Assembly: GCA_910587955.1 (NCBI GenBank)
Contig: CAJUNN010000066.1
Coordinates: forward strand, 1 to 13,520
Length of the DNA stretch: 13,520 nucleotides
Source: an uncultured Lachnospiraceae bacterium
Lineage (GTDB): Bacteria > Bacillota > Clostridia > Lachnospirales > Lachnospiraceae
Direction of reading: 5' to 3'
Shown here: one piece after another, positions 5,865-13,489 of the stretch
Numbering within the stretch: the first letter of the stretch is position 1
How the letters are laid out: each line of letters starts with the position of its first letter
The notes under the pieces: generated by a model
What the model was told of the DNA's origin: nothing
Seen by the model: only the letters and a program-made list of their open reading frames with translations
The model's database searches: none
Made by a program: the position numbers and the translations under genes

Positions 5865-7153
5865 AAGCTGCCTTCCTCCGCCTGCTCTTTTTCTTGTTCT
5901 TCCTGTCCGCTGTTCCGTATATACTGGAAGCTCTCTCCCTGGGGGACCACGGACACCAGCTCCTCGTACTGCCCCGTATCCGTAGAAAGATTTTTCTTTT
6001 TCAGCAGCGTATTGGACAGCTTCTTAATCAAATCGTAAATCACCGCAAAGGTGGGCACTCCGATGATCATGCCCACAAAACCGAACATGCCTCCGAAAAG
6101 CAGAATGGAAAACAAAACCCAGAAGCTGGAAAGCCCTGTGGTATTTCCCAAAATCTTCGGTCCCAGTATGTTGCCGTCAAACTGCTGCAGTACCAGAATC
6201 AGAATCAGGAAATAAATACATTTGACAGGGCTGACAGTCAGCACAATCAGGGCGCTGGGGGCTGCCCCGATAAAGGGCCCGAAAAAAGGAATTACATTTG
6301 TCACCCCTACGATCACGCTGATCAGCATGGAGTAGGGCATATTCAAAAGGTTCATAATCACAAAGCAGAGCACTCCCATAATCAGGGAATCCAGAAGCTT
6401 GCCGTTGATAAATCCTCCGAACAGGCGGTTGATGAACTGCACTTCGTCCAGAATATCGTTGGCCACCGGAACCCGGAAAAAGCTGTACACCAGTTTCTTA
6501 GCCTGGGCTGCAAATTTTCTCCGGTTCCCCATCATATAAGCTGCGGCAATCAGGCCGATTAAAAGATTCTTTACTACCACCACCGCGCTGATCAGCCCGG
6601 CCGACACGCCGGTCACAATGGTCTGCATATTGGGCAGAAGCTTCGTCTCAAGCCAGGTCTCGATATTTTTGTAAGCCGTGCTGGTAAACTGCTCCACGTA
6701 ATTGCTGAGAATCTCATTATCCGCCAGAAGCTGTTCAATCCAGAGAGACCATTGCCGCACATTGCCCGGAAGCACCTCCACAATTCCCCGGATGCTGGTG
6801 AAAACCTGGGGCAGCACCATGGCAAGCAGCAGATAGATGATGCAGATACCGAAAATCAGGCTGGCTATAATCCCTGCTCCTGAGGAAAAGCGCCGGAATT
6901 TTTCCTGGTTTTTCACCTTTCCCTCTCCCCAGCTGTTCAGATGGGTTTCGACAAAATTGCAGGTGGGCGTAAGCAGGTAAGCTATGACTGCCCCGTAGAT
7001 AAACGGCATCAGAATATCCTGGACATTGCGCAGGCCGCTCATCACCTGGTCAAACCGGAACATCAAAAAGAAAAAAACGATACAAAGGATAATTCCAAGG
7101 GCTCCTGCCAGACTGATATACAAATATTTCCGAAATGAATCATCTTTCATCAC
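5861..7153 (-). CDS. AI-2E/PerM-family (UPF0118) membrane transporter
   Basis: A protein of about 430 residues with many hydrophobic segments: two near the N-terminus, a cluster around 195-215, and a long C-terminal set containing IPFFGPFIGAAPSALIVL and LVLQQFDGNILGPKILGNTTGLSSFWVL. These QQ-x-(D/E)-x-NxxxPKILG and glycine-proline features are typical of the AI-2E/PerM family, whose members are proposed exporters or Na+/H+ antiporters. The true substrate here is unknown. Two adjacent starts are possible, GTG at 7153 and ATG at 7150. GGAGG seven bases before the GTG and ten before the ATG serves either. It begins next to the stop of the truncated PBP gene and overlaps coaX by four bases. Confidence 0.9.
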   Translation of the reverse strand: MMKDDSFRKYLYISLAGALGIILCIVFFFLMFRFDQVMSGLRNVQDILMPFIYGAVIAYLLTPTCNFVETHLNSWGEGKVKNQEKFRRFSSGAGIIASLIFGICIIYLLLAMVLPQVFTSIRGIVEVLPGNVRQWSLWIEQLLADNEILSNYVEQFTSTAYKNIETWLETKLLPNMQTIVTGVSAGLISAVVVVKNLLIGLIAAAYMMGNRRKFAAQAKKLVYSFFRVPVANDILDEVQFINRLFGGFINGKLLDSLIMGVLCFVIMNLLNMPYSMLISVIVGVTNVIPFFGPFIGAAPSALIVLTVSPVKCIYFLILILVLQQFDGNILGPKILGNTTGLSSFWVLFSILLFGGMFGFVGMIIGVPTFAVIYDLIKKLSNTLLKKKNLSTDTGQYEELVSVVPQGESFQYIRNSGQEEQEKEQAEEGSL

Positions 7154-7732
7154 TTAATTTCCTCCGCAATAACGATCAAAACCCTGCTTTCCCGGTACCA
7201 GTCCCACGGAAGAAGCAGTCCCTTCTCCTGCCAGCATCACCTGGTTCCGATCCAAAATCTGTCCCCGGACGGCCGGTGTGGTCACTACCCGGACCCGGTC
7301 CGTATGAGCGAGTCCCGGAAGGATATCCTGGCTCTCCCACTCCATTTTATATCCGCCCTCTTCGTCCTTTTTAAATAAGGCCGACATTTCAAAGGTCAGC
7401 TCGCCTGCCACCGTATCCATCGTAAGGGTGTAGGGAACCAGACGCGTCTGGGCCTTTTTATCCCCCTCTTTTCCCTGCTCCCGGAAATTGACCCGGATAT
7501 CCGAAGCCCCCATGCCCTCATAAATGTTCCGGTAGCGGGCCGCAAATGTCTCCGGATCTATATGTTCCTGCGCCTGGGCCGTCAGGTAGGGATACATCTC
7601 TTCGTACCTTCCCTGAGTCAGAAGCGACGCATATTCCAGGAAAAGCTCTTCCGGGGAAGCCGTCTTCTTCCCGCAGCCGGACAAAACAAAAAGCCCCGTC
7701 AGGAGCAGAGTTCCAAAGATAAACCGCTTCAT
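7154..7732 (-). CDS. Truncated penicillin-binding-protein N-terminus (MecA_N/NTF2-like lipoprotein)
   Basis: A 192-residue product with a lipoprotein signal (MKRFIFGTLLLTGLFVLSGC, lipobox LSGC, Cys20). An NTF2-like domain at about residues 27-145 matches that of MecA/PBP2a-type class B penicillin-binding proteins. The first motif of the PBP dimerisation domain follows at 155-163 (VRGQILDRN), then VGLVPGK. Full proteins of this type run to roughly 600-700 residues with a C-terminal transpeptidase carrying SxxK, SxN and KxG motifs. Here the frame stops after GFDRYCGGN and the next gene starts one base later. About 450-500 codons, including all catalytic residues, are therefore missing. It is either a deletion remnant or an assembly join. 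As encoded it could not cross-link peptidoglycan. Its RBS region is GAGGAGGG. Confidence 0.8.
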   Translation of the reverse strand: MKRFIFGTLLLTGLFVLSGCGKKTASPEELFLEYASLLTQGRYEEMYPYLTAQAQEHIDPETFAARYRNIYEGMGASDIRVNFREQGKEGDKKAQTRLVPYTLTMDTVAGELTFEMSALFKKDEEGGYKMEWESQDILPGLAHTDRVRVVTTPAVRGQILDRNQVMLAGEGTASSVGLVPGKQGFDRYCGGN

Positions 7733-7758
7733 AAGCCCTCCTCATGTCTTTTCCTTTC

Positions 7759-7787
7759 ATTTTATCACAATCGGGGGTATAATAAAA
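7759..7787 (-). promoter_or_regulatory. Possible promoter of the PBP fragment/AI-2E/coaX operon
   Basis: On the minus strand TAAAAT (7764-7759) has TTTTAT (7787-7782) 17 bases upstream. The -10 is good and the -35 is weak. It overlaps the opposing promoter of the PHP gene, so the two may compete. Confidence 0.35.
7778..7783 (+). promoter_or_regulatory. Consensus -10 box ahead of the PHP gene
   Basis: TATAAT lies 32 bases before the ATG at 7815. The sequence 17 bases further upstream (TTTCAT, 7755-7760) is a poor -35. Transcription would start near 7790, leaving a short leader with AAAGGA as a modest ribosome binding site. Confidence 0.45.
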
Positions 7788-7814
7788 GAAAATCACGAAA
7801 GGATCCAAAAATTT

Positions 7815-8651
7815 ATGGAATATATCGACTTACATGTACACTCCAACTGCTCTGACGGAACCCTCTCACCTGCAGAACTGGCCGCTTACGCTGCCGAAAA
7901 AGGTCTGGCTGCTTTCGCCCTCACAGACCACGACACGGCAGAAGGCATTTCCGAAGCGGCAAAGGCTGCGGCCCTCAATCAGATAGAGCTGGTTCCGGGC
8001 ATTGAATTTTCCACGGAATATGAAGGACGGGAAGTCCACATCCTGGGACTTGATATCCGCCCGGAGCAGGAAGACTTCGCCCGCCATCTGGACTTTTTCC
8101 AGAAAAGCCGGGAGAACCGCAATGAGGAGATGGCCCGGCTGCTCCGGCAAAAAGCAGGTTTTGATATTTACCTGGAAGAGATCCAGGAGGCTAACAAAGA
8201 TTCCCTGATTACCCGCGCCCACTTCGGCCGCTGGCTGGTGGATAAGGGCTATGTCTCCTCCATCAAGGAAGTTTTCGCCCGTTACATCGGGGACGGCTGC
8301 CCCTGTTTCGTACCCAAACAGTACACGGAGCCCAAGAATGCCATCCGCCTTATCCGAAACGCCGGAGGCACTGCCGTACTGGCCCATCCCCTGCTGTACC
8401 GCTTCTCCGGCGAAAAACTGGCCGCCTGCGTCGCGGACCTGAAAGAAGCCGGCCTCCAGGGCCTGGAAGCTGTCTATTCCGCCAACACCGGAGCAGATGA
8501 AAGCCGCATGCGAAGCCTGGCCCGGAAGCTGAATCTGAAAATTTCCGGCGGTTCGGATTTCCACGGAAAAAACAAGCCCCTCATCGATCTGGGAACCGGC
8601 AAGGGCAATCTCAGGATTCCCTATGAGATCCTGGAGAATCTGCGCGCATAA
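7815..8651 (+). CDS. PHP-domain phosphoesterase (RNase AM / nucleoside bisphosphate phosphatase type)
   Basis: A 278-residue stand-alone PHP protein. The metal-binding motifs are in the family order: HVHSNCSDGT (His7, His9, Asp14), ALTDHDT (Asp38, His39, Asp40), PGIEFST (Glu64) with VHILGLD (His75), ITRAHFGRW, VLAHPLLY, and GGSDFHG near the C-terminus. Members related to E. coli Rnm (YciV/TrpH) hydrolyse 3',5'-nucleoside bisphosphates and trim short RNA 5' ends; length and motifs fit that group. The exact substrate is inferred. It is divergent from the PBP-fragment operon. It ends six bases from the end of degV on the opposite strand, leaving no room for a separate terminator. Confidence 0.9.
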   Translation: MEYIDLHVHSNCSDGTLSPAELAAYAAEKGLAAFALTDHDTAEGISEAAKAAALNQIELVPGIEFSTEYEGREVHILGLDIRPEQEDFARHLDFFQKSRENRNEEMARLLRQKAGFDIYLEEIQEANKDSLITRAHFGRWLVDKGYVSSIKEVFARYIGDGCPCFVPKQYTEPKNAIRLIRNAGGTAVLAHPLLYRFSGEKLAACVADLKEAGLQGLEAVYSANTGADESRMRSLARKLNLKISGGSDFHGKNKPLIDLGTGKGNLRIPYEILENLRA

Positions 8652-8657
8652 AGCGGT

Positions 8658-9527
8658 TTACCGGGGATTTCCCATAAAAAACAGCGCCATGGTCCCGGGG
8701 CCGGAATGGGCTCCGATGGTGGGACCAACTTCATGGATCACAAACTGCTCGATTCCAAAGCGCTCCCGCACCAGTTTCTCCACATACTTTGCATCTTCCA
8801 GACAGTCTCCGTGGCTGATAAAGACTTCCGTATTCTCAAATCCCTTCATCTGTTCTCCCATGCGGTCCACCAGAGCAGAGAGGGATTTCTTGCGTCCCCG
8901 GACTTTTCCGATCGCGATGAGATGTCCTTCATCGTCTACATGCAGCAGGGGTTTGATATTGATCATAGTCCCCAAAATAGCCGTAGCCTTGGACACCCGG
9001 CCGCCCCGGTGGAGATGAAAGAGATCGTCCACCGTAAAATTGTGGCAGAGATGCAGCTTATGTTCCTCCACCCAGGCTGCCACTTCCTCCATGGACTTCC
9101 CGGCCTCCTTCATCTGAACAGCCTTGTGGACCAGAAGCCCTTCCCCCAGGGAAGCGCTTAAGGTATCTATCACTGTGATTTTCCGATCCGGGTATAACTG
9201 TTCCTCCTCAATCTCCGCCGCCGCAATCCGGCCGCTGTTGCAGGTCCCGCTTAAACCGGAAGAAAAGGCCAGATACAAAACGTCTTGTCCCTTTGACAGA
9301 CAAGCAAGAAATATCTCTTTCGCCTGTTCGGGATTGGCCTGGGAAGTGGTGGGCATGGAGCCGCTGCGCATCCGGCTGTAAAACTCCTTTACATCCTGCG
9401 GGTGTTCCCTGTCGTAAGTCTCTCCGTCAATTACATAACTCAGTGATAAAATGGGAAGTTCGTGTTCCTGAATATAGCTCTCCGGCAAATCTGCCATATT
9501 GTCCGTCATAATCACATATGAGCTCAT
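8658..9527 (-). CDS. DegV-family fatty-acid-binding protein
   Basis: A 289-residue protein with the two-domain DegV fold. Visible motifs are VIMTDNMADLP at the N-terminus, MPTTSQANPEQ and YLAFSSGLSGTCNSG in the lipid-binding lobe, then HRGGRVSKATAILGTMINIKP and the C-terminal HEVGPTIGAHSGPGTMALFF. DegV proteins bind a fatty acid. Some (FakB) present it to the kinase FakA for acyl-phosphate formation, but whether this copy does so cannot be seen. AGGAGG eight bases before the ATG supports the start. It is the third gene after folC and pheA, 35 bases downstream of pheA, with no terminator between, so it is probably co-transcribed. Confidence 0.95.
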   Translation of the reverse strand: MSSYVIMTDNMADLPESYIQEHELPILSLSYVIDGETYDREHPQDVKEFYSRMRSGSMPTTSQANPEQAKEIFLACLSKGQDVLYLAFSSGLSGTCNSGRIAAAEIEEEQLYPDRKITVIDTLSASLGEGLLVHKAVQMKEAGKSMEEVAAWVEEHKLHLCHNFTVDDLFHLHRGGRVSKATAILGTMINIKPLLHVDDEGHLIAIGKVRGRKKSLSALVDRMGEQMKGFENTEVFISHGDCLEDAKYVEKLVRERFGIEQFVIHEVGPTIGAHSGPGTMALFFMGNPR

Positions 9528-9562
9528 TTCTATTCCTCCTATTCCGTCTGCTCTGATTTCGG

Positions 9563-10690
9563 CTAATAATTCCCCAGTATCTTCATATTCAGCGCTTCCT
9601 CCCGGATGCCCCGGAGGGCGTTCTTCACCGCGCTGTCGTTTAAGTTTCCGTCAAAGTCTACGAAAAAGCGGTATTCCCAGTTCCGATCGGCAATAGGCCT
9701 GGATTCAATCCGGCACATGTTGAGATTGTTGTAAATAAAGTGGGAAAGCACATTGTAGAGACAGCCGCTCTCATGGTTCACCTCAAAGCAGATGCTCACC
9801 TTTTCTGCATCTTTCCGGAATATCCGCTGGTTGGTCACAATCAGGAAGCGGGTGGAATTCTGCCCGCTGTGGTTGATTCCCTCTTTCAGTACCTTCAGGC
9901 CCCGCTGCTTCCCGGCCAGGACGCTTGCAATAGCCGCCTGGGTTTTATCTCCTTCCTCTGCTACCTTCTGGGCAGCCAGCGCCGTGTTCTGGAGGCTAAT
10001 CTGCTGCCAGTCCCGGTGTTCGTCCAGGTATTTCGCACACTGCATCAATCCTTGGGGATGGGAATACACGGTACGGATCTCCGATATTTCTGCATCCGGT
10101 GTTCCCAGCAAGGCATGCCGGATGGATAGGATCTGCTCTCCCACAATATAATTGTCGAATTCCTGCAGCAAGTCATAATTGTCGTTCACAATCCCGGCAG
10201 TGGAATTTTCAATGGGAAGTACTGCATAATCCGCCATTCCTTCGGCTATGGCTTCCATGGCATCCCGCCACCGCTCCACATGAAAATGGTCCGCCTCTTC
10301 TCCGAAAAACTCAAACATGGCCTGCTGGCTGTAGGCACCTTCCACCCCCTGGTAGACCACCCGGACATGTTCCTTCTCCAGCTCTTCCACCATCACAAAA
10401 GGCAGCCGCCCGACAGCCTTCTCCTCCATTCTCTGATACTGAAGCTTCCGGCTCATAGCCATAATCTGCTGGTACAATTCCTCTGCTCCATGAGCATTAA
10501 AATCACTGTGGGTCATGGCCTTCACAGCCCTAATCTTGTCCTTCTCCCGCTCTTTGTCCAGAATCTTCTTTCCGACAGCTACCTTATACTCTGCCACTTC
10601 CCCGGAGATTTCCATCCGACGCTCAAAAAGCTTCACCATCTCCGTATCGATAGCGTCAATCTCCGCTCTCAGTTCCGATAAATCTCTCAT
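9563..10690 (-). CDS. pheA: Bifunctional chorismate mutase/prephenate dehydratase (P-protein)
   Basis: A 375-residue fusion. Residues 1 to about 88 are an AroQ-type chorismate mutase (LRAEIDAIDTEMVKLFERRM, then KKILDKERE). A prephenate dehydratase domain follows at about 108-285 (YQGVEGAYSQQAMFEFFG, LPIENSTAGIVNDNYDLL, SHPQGLMQC, and the catalytic NSTRFLIV). A C-terminal ACT domain carries the ESRP phenylalanine-binding motif (CRIESRPI). It converts chorismate through prephenate to phenylpyruvate for phenylalanine synthesis, and the ACT domain usually gives feedback control. Domain order and length are normal and all three parts look intact. The ATG overlaps the folC stop by four bases (ATGA), so translation is coupled. 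No Phe-rich leader peptide can be seen, because the gene sits inside an operon. Confidence 0.96.
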   Translation of the reverse strand: MRDLSELRAEIDAIDTEMVKLFERRMEISGEVAEYKVAVGKKILDKEREKDKIRAVKAMTHSDFNAHGAEELYQQIMAMSRKLQYQRMEEKAVGRLPFVMVEELEKEHVRVVYQGVEGAYSQQAMFEFFGEEADHFHVERWRDAMEAIAEGMADYAVLPIENSTAGIVNDNYDLLQEFDNYIVGEQILSIRHALLGTPDAEISEIRTVYSHPQGLMQCAKYLDEHRDWQQISLQNTALAAQKVAEEGDKTQAAIASVLAGKQRGLKVLKEGINHSGQNSTRFLIVTNQRIFRKDAEKVSICFEVNHESGCLYNVLSHFIYNNLNMCRIESRPIADRNWEYRFFVDFDGNLNDSAVKNALRGIREEALNMKILGNY

Positions 10691-11982
10691 CCTGCGTCTC
10701 CTCCCATGCGCACCTCCCGGATCAGCTCTCCTAAGTAGGACAGAGAACCGAAGGCAAGGATCAAATCCTCCTCCCCTGCATACCGCCTGGCCTGCAAGAC
10801 GGCATCCCGGATGCTCCCGGCCGCCTCTGTCTGCCGGTTAAAAGGCCGCACCGCTTCTGCCAGGTCCTCTGCCGCCAGGGCCCTGGGATTGTCCGGCGTC
10901 CTCAGGGTAATGACCCGCTCCGCCATCGGCGCAAGCCGTTCTGCCAGATACCCGTACTCCTTATCCGCCAGCACACCCATAATAAAAATTTTTCTCTTAT
11001 GAGGGAAATACAGCTCCAGGCTCTCCCGCAGCCGGTCAGCCGCGTCCCGGTTGTGGGCGCCGTCCACCACGAACAGGGGATGGCGGCTGACCACCGTAAG
11101 CCTTCCCTGCCATACGGTTTTCTTCAATCCCTTCCGCAGTTCCTTCTCTCCCACCGGATATCCCAGCTCCCCAAGGCAGCGGACAGTTTCCACGGCTGTG
11201 GCCGCATTTCCAATCTGGCAGCATCCTGCCAGTCCAATCATCAGCCGCCGGTATCCGCTGTAAGAAAAGCTCTGTTCCCAAAAACCATATTGGATATCTT
11301 TTATCTCCTCCGGCTTCACCTCACAGTATGCGGCTCCCTGCCTTTTGGCGGTCTCTTCCAGAATCCTGCGCACTTCCGGCCTCTGGGGCGCGCTTACCAC
11401 CCCGGCCCCCGGCTTGATAATCCCGGCCTTTACCGCCGCAATCTCCTCCAGGGTATCTCCCAGAAATCCCATATGATCCATGCTGACGGACGCAAACACC
11501 GACAGAATTGTCGTCTTCACCACGTTGGTGGCATCCGTAAGGCCTCCCATTCCCGTTTCCAGAACCACCAGATCGCAGCCTGTCTCCCGGAAATAAAGAA
11601 ACGCCAGAGCTGTCTCCACCTCGAAGCAAGTGGGATGGGGAAGCCCCTCCGAGAGCATCTCCCGGCATACCCGCCAAATCCGCTCCGTCAGCCTTGCCAG
11701 GGCCTCTCTGGAAATGTACTCCTCATTGACCTGAATGCGCTCCCGGTAATCAAAAATCGTGGGGGAAATATACCGCCCCACCCGGTAACCCGCCTCTTTT
11801 AAAACCGTAGACACATAAGCCAAAATGGAACCCTTGCCGTTGGTTCCTGCAATGTGGACGAATTTCAGGCTGTCCTGGGGATCCCCAAGCCGTCTCAAAA
11901 GCTCCGTCACCGCCTGAAGTCCCAGCACCGAACCGTATTTTGCCGTATCCGCAATAAATGCCCTTGCCTCTTTGTATGTCAT
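10687..11982 (-). CDS. folC: Dihydrofolate synthase / folylpolyglutamate synthase
   Basis: A 431-residue Mur-ligase-family enzyme that adds glutamate to dihydropteroate and/or folates using ATP. The P-loop is at 46-52 (HIAGTNGKGS). It is followed by SPTIFDYRERIQVN, the FolC signature ETGMGGLTDATN, SMDHMGFLGDTLEEIAAVKAGI (Mg/ATP and folate-binding loop), and the C-terminal FVVDGAHNRDAA motif. It starts at 11982, with GAGGA a few bases upstream, and heads the folC-pheA-degV transcript. Grouping a folate gene with an aromatic amino-acid gene may reflect the shared chorismate source, but this is inference. Whether the enzyme has both activities cannot be decided from sequence alone. Confidence 0.95.
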   Translation of the reverse strand: MTYKEARAFIADTAKYGSVLGLQAVTELLRRLGDPQDSLKFVHIAGTNGKGSILAYVSTVLKEAGYRVGRYISPTIFDYRERIQVNEEYISREALARLTERIWRVCREMLSEGLPHPTCFEVETALAFLYFRETGCDLVVLETGMGGLTDATNVVKTTILSVFASVSMDHMGFLGDTLEEIAAVKAGIIKPGAGVVSAPQRPEVRRILEETAKRQGAAYCEVKPEEIKDIQYGFWEQSFSYSGYRRLMIGLAGCCQIGNAATAVETVRCLGELGYPVGEKELRKGLKKTVWQGRLTVVSRHPLFVVDGAHNRDAADRLRESLELYFPHKRKIFIMGVLADKEYGYLAERLAPMAERVITLRTPDNPRALAAEDLAEAVRPFNRQTEAAGSIRDAVLQARRYAGEEDLILAFGSLSYLGELIREVRMGGDAG

Positions 11983-12013
11983 AATATCCTCACTTAAAAC
12001 AAATCATTCCACT

Positions 12014-12047
12014 AGAAAGGGGTTGGCTTTCCCGCCAGCCCCTTTCT
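12014..12047. promoter_or_regulatory. 14-bp hairpin in the folC 5' region
   Basis: Bases 12014-12027 and 12034-12047 are complementary over 14 positions with one G·T pair and a 6-base loop. On the minus strand it lies immediately after the -10 box at 12054-12049. The transcript, starting near 12042, would open with GGGGCTGGC pairing to GCCAACCCC. No U-tract follows, so it is not a usual terminator. A 5'-end stem-loop protecting the mRNA is one explanation. Confidence 0.5.
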
Positions 12048-12048
12048 C

Positions 12049-12077
12049 ATTATAATATACATATCTTTGTATTTCAA
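12049..12077 (-). promoter_or_regulatory. Near-consensus sigma-A promoter of folC-pheA-degV
   Basis: On the minus strand TTGAAA (12077-12072) and TATAAT (12054-12049) are separated by 17 bases, an almost perfect housekeeping promoter. The predicted start is about 60 bases before the folC ATG. The palindromic ATTATAAT also gives a TATAAT on the plus strand (12051-12056), which might serve the CmpB-like gene, though without a clear -35. Confidence 0.75.
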
Positions 12078-12114
12078 TAGAATTAATTCTCCTGCCCCGG
12101 CGCATACTATCCCC

Positions 12115-12507
12115 ATGAAGAACAAATTTATTTTATGCGGACTGACCGGCTGGTGTCTGGAGGTATTCTGGACCGGCCTCAACTCTTTCCGGAGGCGGCA
12201 GATGAAGCTGGAGGGACGCTCCTCCATCTGGATGTTTCCCATCTATGGAATGGCGGCTTTCCTGGCCCCTGTCTCCCGCTGGATCCACAGCAAAAACATA
12301 TGGCTCCGGGGCTTCATCTACACAGGTGCTATCTTCCTTACGGAATTTGCAGCCGGAAGCCTGCTCAAAAGAAAAGATATGTGCCCCTGGGATTACAGCC
12401 GGGCCCGTTTTAACATCGGCGGCGTTGTCCGCCTGGACTATGCGCCGGTGTGGTTTCTAACCGGACTGCTGTACGAAAGAATTTTAAAGCGGAATACTTC
12501 CTTTTAA
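12115..12507 (+). CDS. CmpB-like membrane protein (putative ABC-transporter type IV family)
   Basis: A 130-residue membrane protein with about four hydrophobic segments. The start FILCGLTGWCLEVFWTGL and the conserved stretch KLEGRSSIWMFPIYGMAAF match the Pfam family named ABC_trans_CmpB. Its role is not established despite the name; no ATP-binding gene adjoins it. The open frame can begin at TTG 12067, but ATG 12115 is preferred because it gives the usual MKNKFIL beginning. No Shine-Dalgarno is visible before either, which is unusual next to the strong sites elsewhere in the window. The gene lies alone between folC, divergent, and the sortase, convergent, and ends at a strong hairpin terminator. 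Confidence 0.8.
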   Translation: MKNKFILCGLTGWCLEVFWTGLNSFRRRQMKLEGRSSIWMFPIYGMAAFLAPVSRWIHSKNIWLRGFIYTGAIFLTEFAAGSLLKRKDMCPWDYSRARFNIGGVVRLDYAPVWFLTGLLYERILKRNTSF

Positions 12508-12510
12508 AAT

Positions 12511-12540
12511 CGGGGGCTGCCCATTTTCTGGCAGCCCCCG
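12511..12540. terminator. Bidirectional terminator shared by the CmpB-like and sortase genes
   Basis: CGGGGGCTGCC (12511-12521) and GGCAGCCCCCG (12530-12540) form a perfect 11-bp GC-rich stem with an 8-base loop. Read on the minus strand it is followed by ATTTTAAAAG. On the plus strand it is followed by GTCTTATT, a weak U-tract. It lies 3 bases after one stop codon and 15 from the other. Confidence 0.8.
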
Positions 12541-12555
12541 GTCTTATTCCAGCCC

Positions 12556-13489
12556 TTATTCCCGTTTCCTCCATACAAAAACCATCCCTCCCAGCAGCAA
12601 GACAACCGCTCCAATCCCGGCCGCCGCCGCTTGCACTGCGCGGCTTTCCTCTTCCTCCCTGGCCCTTTGAAGCTCCTCTGCCTCCTCTTCCCGGTACTCC
12701 CTGCGCTTTCCCCTCACTAGCAGCCGATGACTGTTTACTCCGTATGGCGTACACGTTACCAGCGTTACGTAATCCTCCCCCTCCTCTATGGACAGCTCCC
12801 CAGTCTCCCGGGGCAGCACCACTTTGATCTGATCTACCTCATAACACAGCACTTCATCCAGGATCCGCAGGTAAAAACGATCCCCCTCTTCCAGCTGGTC
12901 CAAGTCCGTAAACAGCCGCGCACTGGGCAGGCCCCGGTGCGCGGCCAGCGCCGCATGGCTTCCCTCTCCTCCAATGGGCAGGCTCGTCCCTTCCACATGG
13001 CCGCAGCCTTCCTCCAGCACATCCGTCCCGATCCCGTGGTAGATTCCAAGGCTCACATGAATCTTGGGAATCTCGATGCTTCCCATCACCCCGTCCCCGA
13101 AGGGATCCAAGATCTTATCATACGGATGGCTCAACTCATACGCTTCTCCAAAGGCTTCTGCCGGGCTGTTCACCCTGTGCTCCCGGTTATACGCCCGGGC
13201 TTCTTCCCAAATCTCCTCGTAGCTTTCCTGGGAAAGCGTTTCCACCGCTCTCCCATATTCCGCAATCAGACGGCTGTTCCGGTAGCGGTTCCACTGATCG
13301 CTGATGGTTGGATACAAAAGGATTCCGGCTCCGGCAAGAAAACCTCCTATCAGCACCCAGTCCCAAAAACCCAGGCCCTTTCTCCCCAAGTTCCCGGACT
13401 TTTCCCTTCCCTCTTTCACTTTTTTCCTCTTTCTTCTCTTTCTCCTCTTTGCTGCTTCCGGCTTCCTTTCTCCCTTCCTGATACGCCCC
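12556..13489 (-). CDS. Class C (pilin-type) sortase, 5' end missing
   Basis: About 310 residues of a membrane-bound cysteine transpeptidase. After a very basic stretch (KRRKRRKRKK) comes a transmembrane segment (LGFWDWVLIGGFLAGAGILL), then the catalytic domain. Catalytic His is in ALAAHRGLPSARLFTDLDQL, Cys in YVTLVTCTPYGVNSHRLLVRG and Arg in the same motif. The DPF tripeptide (ILDPFGDG) fits the lid of pilus-assembling sortases, as does a second hydrophobic segment near the C-terminus (GIGAVVLLLGGMVFVWRKRE). Such enzymes polymerise LPXTG-type pilins; a pilin operon would be expected beyond the contig end. The true N-terminus is absent. The apparent GTG start with residues MCSSDL comes from adapter sequence, and coding sequence can be trusted only up to 13489. 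Confidence 0.92.

Noticed and set aside
11036..11802. Long ORFs overlapping folC on both strands
   Set aside because: They are antisense or frame-shifted shadows of the intact folC frame, produced by GC-rich codons.
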